A stretch of 64,000 nucleotides of DNA from positions 1,729,379 through 1,793,378 of the forward strand of contig JAKSXM010000206.1 in NCBI GenBank assembly GCA_022575985.1, read 5' to 3'. This document shows positions 12,100 to 22,550 of this stretch, one piece after another; the first letter of the stretch is position 1; the number at the start of each line of letters is the position of its first letter. Source of the DNA: Anagrus nilaparvatae. Lineage: Eukaryota > Arthropoda > Insecta > Hymenoptera > Mymaridae. A model generated the notes under the pieces. It ran no database searches. It worked only from the letters and a program-made list of their open reading frames with translations, and was not told the DNA's origin. The position numbers were made by a program, and so were the translations under genes.

Positions 12100-12504
12100 A
12101 CACTGTAAAAAATAACTTACTTTTATTAACAAACAAATTAGAACATTTTCGAAAAATTAGTAAATTTTCGAAAAAATTTTTAAATATTGGAAAAAAACCA
12201 AAAATTTACATTCGAAAATTCTCGATTTTTTTTTGTAAATTCGCAAGAAAAATTAATAATTTACAAATTTTTTTCAAAAATTCACAAAAAATTGTTGTAA
12301 ATTTACGAAAAATAATTTTGAGTTTATAATTTTTTTCGTAAATTCACAAAAAAAAATTGACAATTCTTGAATTTTTCGATAGTATACTAAATTTAGTAAA
12401 TTTACGATTTTTTTCGAATATTTACAAATTTTTTTGAAAATTTACTAATTTTTTGAAAACATTCTATTTTTTTTTTAATCTAAGGAAGTTACTATTTACA
12501 GTGT
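12100..12504. mobile_element. MITE-like element, ACACTGTAAA ends (F3)
   Basis: ACACTGTAAAAAATAACTTA at 12100 has an imperfect inverted partner ending GTTACTATTTACAGTGT at 12504. The interior is a series of short inverted motifs of the type CGAAAATT / AATTTTCG and TTTACGAA / TTCGTAAA, giving a highly self-complementary 405-bp element. Non-coding. Confidence 0.65.
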
Positions 12505-13940
12505 ATATATTTATTTTATGGACAGTTGGCACCACCAGCTCTTACAGCCACTCACAAGAGTTTACCTTATAATTGTAGAAAATGCAGCTCTAAAATCTGA
12601 TCTGATCAGATCTGAAATTTTTTTCCCGGATAAGTAGTCTTAGTTTCATACAACCGTAATTTGTTTTATATCATTGATTTTAATTAATGTTATACAAGTT
12701 TGCTTGCTTATCTGTAAATGTTTGAGAATACTGACTATAGCTATGTACATATACCAATAAAACTATGTTTAGGTCTGTTAAAATAAAAGAAAACTAACGA
12801 GTGTTTTCATCAGTAAGTGAGAAATTAAATAGCAAAAAACTATAAAAGACTATTGAGAAAGTAATTTTTTATGGTTTAGTATTTCGAGATAATTGCTATC
12901 AACAAGCTTAATTATCCAATACTTGTTCAATTTTTTTTTCTTTTTTAACTAATTAGTATACTTTTTCAAGTTAAAAAATCAATAAAAATAAAATCAATGA
13001 CTTTAAATCTTATTATATTTGATTTCATGAAAATTAGCATCATTAATGTAATTAATATATAATACTATGCTGATAATGAAAAGAACGATGTCAATATTAG
13101 TTTTGTCCTGCATACATAGTATAATTACTATTAGCTTTATTGAAATGGCCAATTTCATTGTTCATTAACTATTATGTGTTGTGTATCAGCTCAATTATTT
13201 GATAAACTGATATTAAAATTTTTTATTATAATATATTGCAAAAAAAATTTTTCTATAACGTTACTGATTTTAAATTTTTGTAGTGCTGTGTTTGTATATT
13301 ATTTTTTAATTTATTTATTTTTTTAAATTTTTAGTATACTTCATTATTAGTAAGAATAAGCACTTCGTTTGTTCTTTCTAGAATAAAAATCAGTTTATTT
13401 TAATTTTAATTTTTAAGTTAATTTATTTCATTTCAAATTTGTTATTTTTGCATTAAAAAAATTTTTTATTTTTGTACATAAAAATTTTTATTCAAATGCA
13501 CCAGTTTTGTGTCTTAATTCAGTAGATTTTTTAATTTTAATTTTGTAAGTATTTTAAAAAAATCATTGTTACAGTAAAAATACTTAAAATATGAAAAAAG
13601 TTGTAAAAATATTAGTAATTTTTTATTATTAGTTCCTTATAATTTGTACTAAATCCAGAAAAATCCATTTCATAAATTCTGAACAATGTTTCTTGCCTGA
13701 TTAGGTTCAAAATAAATACCAAAAATTCTACGCTTAGTTTTACAACTGAATAGTCAAAATGTTTAACTTGTTTAACTTTTTTTTGGAAATAAAAATCATT
13801 TCAAAATATAAAAATTGAATATTTGAATAAATTTTTTTTTTTTAAACAATGGAAAAATATTATTTTTATGCTTCTTTTATAGTTCAAAAAAAAAAACCAA
13901 TATTTTTTACAAATTTTAGAAAATAGGTTTTTATTGTTGA
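12505..13940. other. No gene recognised
   Basis: AT-rich, nothing recognisable. Confidence 0.5.
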
Positions 13941-16900
13941 CTGATTCCATGTGAAACGTACGTTGACCTCCAGATGGGGTCTTCCGATTGGGCTGTAACT
14001 TTGCACAGGTGATTATATATATAAAATGTCCTCACTCCCCAATTTTTACATCTTAAAATCATTTCTAGCCGTCTCTGTGAATTTTTGAAAATTGGGACCG
14101 ATTTTAAAGCTCTCAGCCACCAACTTTTGCTTCATTATATAAAAGCATGAAGAAATGTTAAAAATATTATTAGAAAAACGGTTTCGATTTTAAAGAAAAT
14201 CTGAGTAAATTTTCTTTTTTAATTTTTTTACACTCTGAACAGAGCTCAAAAACTATTTTCAACCATAGGAAATAGCTGAAACTTCTTACTGAGAGTCATT
14301 TTGGCTGTCAGTTTTTGGAAAAACATCGAGGAAAGCTGAACAAAACAAAAATTCTAAAGGAAAATGTTTTTTTTAATGTGGATTTTTAATTATGGGTAGA
14401 TTTAAATGAAGTGAGTGCGACTTACATGGTCAGGTCTTCAAAACTGCCCCAAAGTGTTTTTTTCTGAAAGTACTACCAAAAATAAGTAACCAGCCCAATT
14501 TTTAGCCTCCCAGAGCAAAATCTCGATTTTTGGCAGCCATTTTAGTGTTTTTGACTGTCGTAAAAAAAGTAAGAAAAATGAGTCATAATTTTTTTTATTA
14601 TTGCTATAAAAAACTCACATTAGCATGAAAAATTTTTTCCCTTTAGGTCCGGATAGGAAATTTCCCTGGCTATCCCATTCCGGTGTCAAAATTTTTTTTT
14701 GAGTTGCGCATGCGCGAGGAATCGCTAAGATAGGCTGTTTTTTTTCAAAAGTCGATTTCTCAAATGCCTATTAGTGAAAAATCTTGTAGCCAGGCTTAAA
14801 ATTTTTGTTAAACCTTATATTTTTTGGCAAAAAAAAACATTTCGATGGGACACTGCTTTTTGGGAGCTCTAGATAAAAAAATAGCAGCTTTCAAAACCTC
14901 ATTTTTTACAAATTTCAAATTTCCCGCCAAGTCACGTGACCAATCAAAAATCTGATCAAAAATTTGGATTCCGCGGGAAATTTTACATAAGGATATATGT
15001 TTTCATGTTTTTAAGAGCGTTTATGTTAAAGCAGCGAAATTTTAAATTGAAAGATTAAAATATCTCATTTATTAAGGAATTTTTTTATTTTTTAAATTAT
15101 TCCAAATTATTCAAAATTATTCAGAAAATTCTTTATTATTTCACTGTTTTTCGCCGCTTTAACATAAACGCTTTTAAAAACATGAAAAGACATATCTTTA
15201 TGTAAAATTTCCCGCGGAATTCAAATTTTTGGTCAGATTTTTGATTGGTCACGTGACTTGGCGGGAAATTTGAAATTTGTAAAAAATGAGGTTTTGAAAG
15301 CTGCTATTTTTTTATCTAGAGCTCCCAAAAAGCAGTGTCCCATCGAAATGTTTTTTTTTGCCAAAAAATATAAGGTTTAACGAAAATTTTAAGCCTGGTT
15401 ACAAGATTTTTCACTAATAGGCGTTTGAGAAATCGACTTTTGAAAAAAAACAGCCTATCTTAGCGATTCCTCGCGCATGCGCAACTCAAAAAAAATTTTT
15501 GACCCCGTAGTGGGATAGCCAGGGAAATTTCCTATCCGGACCTAAAAGGAAAAAATTTTTCATGCTAATGTGAGTTTTTTACAGCAATAATAAAAAAAAT
15601 TATGACTCATTTTTCTTACTTTTTTTACGACAGTCAAAAACACTAAAATGGCTGCCAAAAATCGAGATTTCGCTCTGGGAGGCTAAAAATTGGGCTGGTT
15701 ACTTATTTTTGGTAGTACTTTCAGAAAAAAATACTTTAAGGCAGTTTTGAAGACCCGACCATGTAAGTCGCACTCACTTCATTTAAATCTACCCTTATTA
15801 TATTTTATAATTATTTGTTTTTTAACTTTTTCAAAACTAAAAAGGTTAAATACCCAGAAATTGAAATTTTAAAAAAGAATAATAATTTTCTTTTAGAAAA
15901 ACAGTAATTTTAAGTGCAACAAAAAAGAAAAGAATTTCCCATTGTTTGAAAAATCCACATTAAAAAAAAAAAATTTTCGTTAGAATTTTAGTTTCATTCA
16001 GCTTTCTCGATGTTTTTCCAAAAACTGACAGCCGAAATTACTCGCAGTAAGAAGTTTCAGCTATTTCCTAAGATTGAAAATAGTTTTTGAGCTCTGTTCA
16101 GAGTGTAAAAAAATTAAAAAAGAAAATTTACTCAGATTTTCTTTAAAAATTTGAAAATATTTTTAATTCAAAAAACAGCTGCTATTTCAAAAGTTTTTAC
16201 TCCAGAACCATACAAATTGGTAAGGTGTCATATTTTAACATACAAAATACAGCCAAATTTGATTTTTCAAAATTCCAGACATTCTTTTTCCTATTAGGTC
16301 ATTTTCACTAAGAATTACTTGAATAGTTTCTTATAAAAAGTCTAATTTCGTAGAATAGACTATACATATCAATAGAAAAGGTTTAAAGGCATTAAAAAAA
16401 AATTTATTTTATGATAAATTTTACATATGAAATCGGTTCTGCCTAAATATGCACATAAATATAGCTTTTTTCGCTAAATTTGCATTTTCAAAATCGGAAA
16501 ATTTCACTAATTATCGTTGTAACTTTTCCGTATGTGAAAATACCCATACCCATATTAATACCAGGTGAAAGTATATGGAATACCCTGTCTCCACACCCAG
16601 TTTGAAGTTATTTGAAGTGACGGGTTTTGAGTTATGAGCTACAGCCGGTACGGCTCACATTTTCCAATTTTCCGGGTTTCCACGTGAAAATTTTAAAAAA
16701 CGGTTTGGAAATTTGGATAGCCAAGGAAATTTCCGATCGAAACCGTTTTTCTAATAATATTTTTAACATTTCTTCATGCTTTTATATAATGAAGCAAAAG
16801 TTGGTGGCTAAGAGCTTTAAAATCGGTCCCAATTTTCAAAAATTCACAGAGACGGCTAGAAATGATTTTAAGACGTAAAAATTGGGGAGTGAGGACATTT

Positions 16901-16983
16901 TATATATATAATCACCTGTGCAAAGTTACAGCCCAATCGGAAGACCCCATCTGGAGGTCAACGTACGTTTCACATGGAATCAG
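13941..16983. mobile_element. 3-kb palindromic (foldback) element
   Basis: The ends CTGATTCCATGTGAAACGTA (13941) and its complement (to 16983) begin arms that stay matched for more than a kilobase. The arms meet near 15,100, where an inner pair (about 14860-15060 and 15125-15330) is almost exact. The right arm carries about 575 bp of extra sequence at 16160-16735. There is no transposase, so the element is non-autonomous. Superfamily unknown and no clear target duplication. Confidence 0.8.
16160..16735. repeat. Extra segment in right arm of the 3-kb palindrome
   Basis: Left-arm sequence around 14165-14215 runs straight from the 'AAACGGTTTCGATTT' block into 'AAAGAAAATCTGAGTAAA'. In the right arm the corresponding blocks are separated by this segment. 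It ends with 'GGATAGCCAAGGAAATTTCC', which resembles the 'GGAAATTTCCCTGGCTATCC' block of the element itself near 14658-14677, so it may derive from a related copy. Not coding. Confidence 0.5.
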
Positions 16984-17711
16984 CGTTATATTTATATTTT
17001 TATAAAATAAATTTTTTTTTTCAGTAAAAAATAAAATATATTTATAATAGGATTGATTAATTTTAACAACATTTTATTTAATCTTCATAAAGATGTATAT
17101 AATATTTGATTATAAAATTTATTTTAACTATTAAAAAAATGCGTATAACGTAAATATAATTAAATATTCTTCATTTACTACTTCAATTTAATTATCTTAT
17201 TAAACTTTTAAATTTTTTATTGCAAAGTTCATAAAAATTTATTTCAATAAATATTTTTATACGGGTCTATTATTAAAATGTCTTATTTTATAAATTTTAA
17301 CGGTATTGTTAAGTTAAGTAAAACTGTGTTAAGTAAATCTTGCTACTTACTGTTTTCAATGGCTTTTGACCTAAAAATTGATATTTGGTCAATAAAAATG
17401 ATTTTTTTCTTAAAGAAATGAATTGCCAGGAAAAAATTAATCGATTTAAAAAAAAAAATTATTATTTTACGATGAAAATCAAGCGAGTAATGCATTTTAA
17501 AGTTCAGAAACAGGATTTTTTCAATACAATCTCAATATTTTTTAAGATGAATTTGAGCAAAATCTTAAATTGATGATAACTTTTTGATAAGTTTGAGATT
17601 TTAAGTTTAAGATGATAAGTTTTTTTTCTTCTGGAGTGGTTTTTCCCTGGCAATCAGATTTTCTTATCTATTTTTAAAAATTTTATTTACCTAAATAGTT
17701 ATTTTAAAAAT
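16984..17711. other. No gene recognised
   Basis: AT-rich, nothing recognisable. Confidence 0.5.
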
Positions 17712-17935
17712 TTAGAGTAGCTCAGATACTAAAAACACGGTTTTTGACATAAAAGTGAAAAAATCTTTTTGGCACCTATCGCCGATTTCTTGTTCACGAT
17801 TTTTTTCGGTTTTCTGAAGGTTCAAACAATCTGAAAACACGGGTCATATCGATGTGCCCTCAAAAAAAAAAAATTACGATTCCAGGCTCAAATTAAATAG
17901 CACTTTTAAAATAATTGCTCATATGCCATGAAAAC
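17712..17935 (+). repeat. Solitary family C arm
   Basis: Matches the right arm of the palindrome at 37836-40400 and of 573-1738: 'GTTTTTGACATAAAAGTG', 'ATCTTTTTGGCACCTATCGC', 'TTCTTGTTCACGATTTTTT', 'ACACGGGTCATATCGATG' and the terminal 'GCTCATAT'. No partner arm nearby; it abuts the decayed LINE. Confidence 0.65.
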
Positions 17936-18825
17936 TGTTTTCTTTTTAGGATATTCAGATATTTTTTGTGTGCATTTGTCCAATTTTCATCACTACTTAC
18001 AATTTCAGTATCCTCTGCATAAAAAAAAATACAGTCCTCAGGGAACATGTGAAAGATGTTTCATGAATGTAAAGAATGAACAGCAGTGGGCCAAGTATTA
18101 AACCTTGAGGTACACCAAATGACACATCTCTGAATTAACTCAGTACATTATTTAATTTCACTTTTTGCTTCCTATGTGTTAAATAATTCTCTAAAAACTC
18201 GAGAGATCCACCTTTCACACCATATCTGTAAAGTTTTGATAGTAGGATTTTGTGATTTACTGTATCGAAAGCCTTATCTAATTCCAAAAAAGTGATGACT
18301 GTTGAAGTTTCTTATCTATATTGCTGTAGATCAAATCACTGACTTTAGCAAGGGCCTCTTTATTACCAATATTTCTTAGAAGTCTAAATTGATTTTTGGA
18401 TATTAGATTATTTCAAATAAATATTTTATTAGTCGATTATGTATTAACTTCTCAAAAGCCTTTTCCAGATTGGTTATGAGAGAGATAGGTCTATAGTTAG
18501 TTGTTAGATGTTTATTGCCTTGTTTGAATATTGGTACAATATCAGCAGACTTAAGACAGTTCCGCCATGTATTATATAAAATGCATAGGTTAAAAATATA
18601 ATTTAATGGAGCACTAATAAAAGACGAAATTTTTTTAATCGTTTTTATGTATATAATATTGTATTATGTATGTAATATTGTCAATTCCACCTACTTTTTA
18701 GGCATAGAAAATATGGTTTTAGTAATTTCAAGAAAGTTTTATAGTTGTTTACAGTGTGGTTATTTTCTGAGTTATTATTCTAATCCTTTGAGGCTAGTTT
18801 GAGGCCAATGTTTCTATGGAATTCA
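17936..18825 (-). pseudogene. Decayed LINE reverse transcriptase (jockey/CR1/L2 group), RT core
   Basis: Minus-strand translation, with stops and frameshifts, shows the RT motif order of a non-LTR retrotransposon. Present are a block near 18590-18480 reading VPIFKQGNKHLTTNYRPISL, then EKAFEKLIHNRL, then GVPQGLILGPLLFILYIHE near 18120-18060. The catalytic box near 18022 reads YAEDTEIV instead of YADD. The upstream part, FHRNIGLKLASKD, lies at 18825-18770 and is continuous with 19618-19811 once the TTAA insert is removed. The element continues at 26211-27585. It is dead: stops, frameshifts and altered active site. Confidence 0.85.
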
Positions 18826-18829
18826 TTAA

Positions 18830-19613
18830 GGAGTTACGAGGGTAAATAGAAAATTTGAGTCAATATCCACATTACCGACGCTATTTTTTTTGGAAAGGTC
18901 TCAATCCATCCACAAAACAAAAAAATAACCTTAAATACACGCTCAAAAAAGTCTACAAATTTAATTATTTTTGCAATATTATCCTCCAAAATTATTTAGA
19001 AACTCACTTTAGGTATTCCAGTATTCAGTGCAGTAAAAAAAAAAAAATAAAAAATTTAATTCAAATATAAAAATAAAATTTCTTTTGTGGATGAAGGTTT
19101 TAATTTTTTTTTTTTATGGATGGATTGAGATCTTTCGTTTTCATAATTTGCAGTTTAAAATAAAATTAGTCTAAAAAATATTAAAAAATTCGTTTATTAT
19201 GTAATATTATTGCAAAAAAATGGCAAAAAAATTATTTTAATTTTATAAATTATGAAAAAACATTATTACTTTAGGTTATGTTACTTACTAAAACTTGGTT
19301 TTTACCGAATAATTAATGATTGAATGTGGTAACCTAGATAAAATAAATTGGAAATATAATCTTAGATAATTTATTTATCATATTTAATTAGTTTCATTTC
19401 CCTGTTTCATCATTAACATACTTTTTGTAAGCTCCAAATATGAATTTCCATAAGAGCAATGTTAAACTGCAGATTTTTAATTTGCAATAAAATGAAAATT
19501 AATGTGGTAACAAAGGTAAAACAAAGTTCTATTCAACTTTAAAAATGTTTAAATTTAATAATTTTCCTGTTTCATTCAGTTCTGTCATCATTTCTATTTA
19601 CCCTCGTAACTCC
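18830..19613. mobile_element. TTAA-target DNA element inserted in the LINE
   Basis: Terminal inverted repeats of about 23 bp begin GGAGTTACGAGGGTAAATAG and are flanked by TTAA on both sides (18826-18829 and 19614-19617). Excising the insert plus one TTAA rejoins the LINE frame as AIANE-FN-EFHRNIG, which confirms the boundaries. A subterminal inverted pair (GGTCTCAATCCATCC near 18898 and complement near 19121) is present. The 784-bp interior is AT-rich without a transposase. TTAA duplication is the signature of piggyBac-type elements, but the ends do not show a standard piggyBac start, so the superfamily is tentative. Confidence 0.85.
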
Positions 19614-19617
19614 TTAA

Positions 19618-19811
19618 ACTCATTTGCAATAGCATATTTATTATATATGACACCGCTACTATTTGTGTTTACATAATCAATGTCAAAGGCTTTAGGAGTT
19701 GATTTTTTGATCTTAGAATTTATGAACTTCCAAAGCCTTCGAGCATTATTAAGTTTGCTCTTGAATTGTTCATTATTATATTTAAGTTTAGCTTTAAAAA
19801 CAATATTAACA
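19618..19811 (-). pseudogene. Decayed LINE, linker between endonuclease and RT
   Basis: Minus-strand frame reads NIVFKAKLKYNNEQFKSKLN, then NARRLWKFINSKI and later STPKAFDIDY, the stretch that precedes RT in jockey/CR1/L2-type ORF2 proteins. It is the upstream neighbour of 17936-18825 across the TTAA insertion, and is cut off from the endonuclease part (26211-27585) by the LTR insertion beginning at 19817. Confidence 0.8.
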
Positions 19812-20124
19812 AAATATGTGGCCGGTTATTAACGACGGGAGAAATATAACTAAAGAGGCTTACCTTGAAATTTAATTTATAAGGAAAAGAGAGAAATTAT
19901 AAATAAATAAATTATAGATTTATATTTATTAATTATAATTTTTAATTAAATAAAATGCTCGTTGAGCGCCACGATATTTTACAGCGAATATCGAAACTAT
20001 ACCAATATATAAAAAGAAAACATTATTTACAGAAAATACTTAAATTCTAAGAAAAGCCGGATACAAATATTAAGGGGAAAATTATAAGAGCATGGGAAAT
20101 TAGGGCGTCTTTCCGCATAAGCAA

Positions 20125-22235
20125 TTTTTTTTTTTTTTTTTAAGGGAAATATGTGAATCTTACATCAGCCATGGAGTGTTTGCGGGCCTTAAAGACCCGC
20201 AAATTTCCATGACCGCCCAGTTGTACAAAGTGTACAACTGGGAGACCACCAGCGAACGCGGTCGCCGGCTACGCCCCAGATTCTTACTGGATAAACACAC
20301 TTTAAACCCCCCGCGCTTGTTTGTCCCAAACCGGAACTCCCTTTTCAGGTATAACTTCAGTTTGGGACGCGCAGCCTAGGCAGCTGGCCGCTGCCTTCCC
20401 CCCTGCCTAGGGGCAGGAGAGCTCTCTACGATAGAAAGCCCTCCTCCTTCTTCTGCAACAAAGTGGTCCTTACGTACTCTGCTACTTTGTTCCAGTTTTC
20501 GGAACTCCGTAACATTTCCGGGACCACCGTCTCCGGCCTCCAAATCGGGAAGGGCGGGCGCCCCTCCGAGTAGCGAACATAGAGATATTGTATAGAGGAA
20601 ACATCCCATTATAATTACGTGGGTCTTCTTAAGAGAGAGAAAGGTGCTATAGCGCAACATCTATCTCTCTCTAAACTGCTTAGTTCAGGCGACGCCGCTA
20701 GAGCTTTGATTGCGCGCGTTCATATATTTAAAATTAAAATAGAGAATTTGAATAAAAAAATTTTTAGGGTAGAGAAGAAGTATATCAAAATAAATTTAAA
20801 TAATTTTTTTTTTTAAACAAAATAAAAAAATAAAAATTGGTTTTTTGAAAACATTTTTTTTTATTTATTACATATATGAGTTATATACAATACAATTTGT
20901 ATACAATACAAAATAAGTTTTTAAATTCTGTATGAATATATCATACAAAAATTTATTTTTAAACTGTTCTATGCAGTGTAAAGCTGCAAAATTTTAAATA
21001 AAACATTTTTTTAAAATTTATTTAAAATAATTAACAATTTTTACTTTTAAACCCCTATAGTTCTTTAAATTTGTATTTAAAAAATTTTTAAATTTATTAA
21101 TTATAATTTTAATAAATATATAAATTAAAATATTTTTGAAATATTTTAAATAAACTATAAAACAAATTTTTATATATTTCATATTTTCAGACTAAAAAAT
21201 TTATATCACAGACATTTTTACAAGTTTTTTTTTACAAGATTTTTATTAATTAGAACCTTGAAATTTGGTTAAATTATTATTTTTTATTCTTACCCTACAT
21301 ATCCAATACTTGAAATCCACTGCTTTTTTAAATTTGGGTTCCTCGGAAAGCTAAAATTCAAGTTTTTTTTTAAAAAGTTTTACACTTAATAATATAATAA
21401 ATAATTGTATACTTATGAAAACTTCGTTCTGGTTCAATTGGATTTTTCTCTTTTTTACATAAAATATAAATTCTGGTCATTTTTTCGAAACAAAGGTAAA
21501 CCAAGCTAAATAAATAAGTTTTATCGCACGCGCTCCTAAATGAAATATTAACTCATCAAACACTTACTTATTTATAAAATAAGTTATATTCCCACTTCCT
21601 TTTATTAAATGTTTATATAAAATAATAGAAGTAAATATAAATATAAACAGATACAAATTGATTGAAAATAATTTTACGTTTGGATTTAAAATAAAATGTA
21701 CATTTGCGCATATTTGTGTGTGTATTATACGGAGTTAAATATTAGAAAAAAATAATTCATAATTAAAATAATGCTTAATTTTTTTATTCTTATTTAATAA
21801 AATTAATCTGCAAATAATAAAATATAATATAATATAATAATATAATAAAATAAAATAAAATAAAATGAAATAAACAAAAGGTAAATAAAATACAATATTT
21901 CTCCATTAATAAAAATTTTAAATTTTTAAATTTATTAGCGCGCGCTTACAACACTCTAGCGGTGTCGTATAAATTAAGAAGTTTAGAGAGAGACAGATAT
22001 AGCGCTATTTTATTTTAAGTGTGGACATTTTCACTTATGTGCAGCATAGTATAATGTGCCCTCTATACAATATCTCTATGGTAGCGAACACATTCGAAAA
22101 ATGTGTGCTCTACTGTATCATCCACGCCCGGACAGTGCAAGCACTCCTTTGTTGCCACCTTATGCCAATGCTTCAACATGACACGGAAGTACCCGTGTCC
22201 AGTTAAGAACTGGGTAAGGTAGAAATCCACCTCCC
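20125..22235 (-). pseudogene. 5'-truncated R1-clade LINE copy, itself interrupted
   Basis: 3' part of the same retrotransposon as 22551-25831: poly(T) at 20125-20142 (the poly(A) tail read on the plus strand), 3' UTR, and the C-terminal coding end up to about 22235. There it stops abruptly, as 5'-truncated copies do. It aligns colinearly with 22551-23160 of the younger copy with scattered differences. An insertion at 20578-22080 splits it, duplicating GTAGCGAA. Target duplication of the R1 copy itself was not resolved. Confidence 0.85.
20578..22080. mobile_element. 1.5-kb DNA element with 8-bp target duplication
   Basis: Terminal inverted repeats begin CATAGAGATATTGTATAGAG and remain recognisable for about 145 bp (GCGCTATA..., TTTAGAGAGAGA, CTAGAG and GCGCGC blocks on both sides). 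GTAGCGAA is duplicated at 20570-20577 and 22081-22088, and the younger R1 copy shows the empty site (GAGTAGCGAACACATTCG near 23000). An 8-bp duplication fits hAT or P superfamilies. The CATAG start is not the common hAT CAG start, so the assignment is open. Interior very AT-rich, no transposase. Confidence 0.8.
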
Positions 22236-22550
22236 AATTATATTTACTAAATATTACAAAATTAATCCGTACAATTAAATATTAATTGATTAGTAGAAAA
22301 ATACGAAAATTAACCTAACTAAAAACCCGAGAGCACACATACGCAATTAATTTTGATGTATTAACCTTGAAGATCGAGTTGAAGATATTCTTGTCGATGA
22401 GCTTCGGAGAATAACAAAATGAACCTTAATTCTTTCTTGATATTGTCCAATAGTTCAAATGATTAAAATCCGAAATTTTATATTCGAATTTCACACAAAT
22501 TAGTTTATTATTATAAGTTACAGGAAACGACTGCGTGCTTCTGTAATGTT

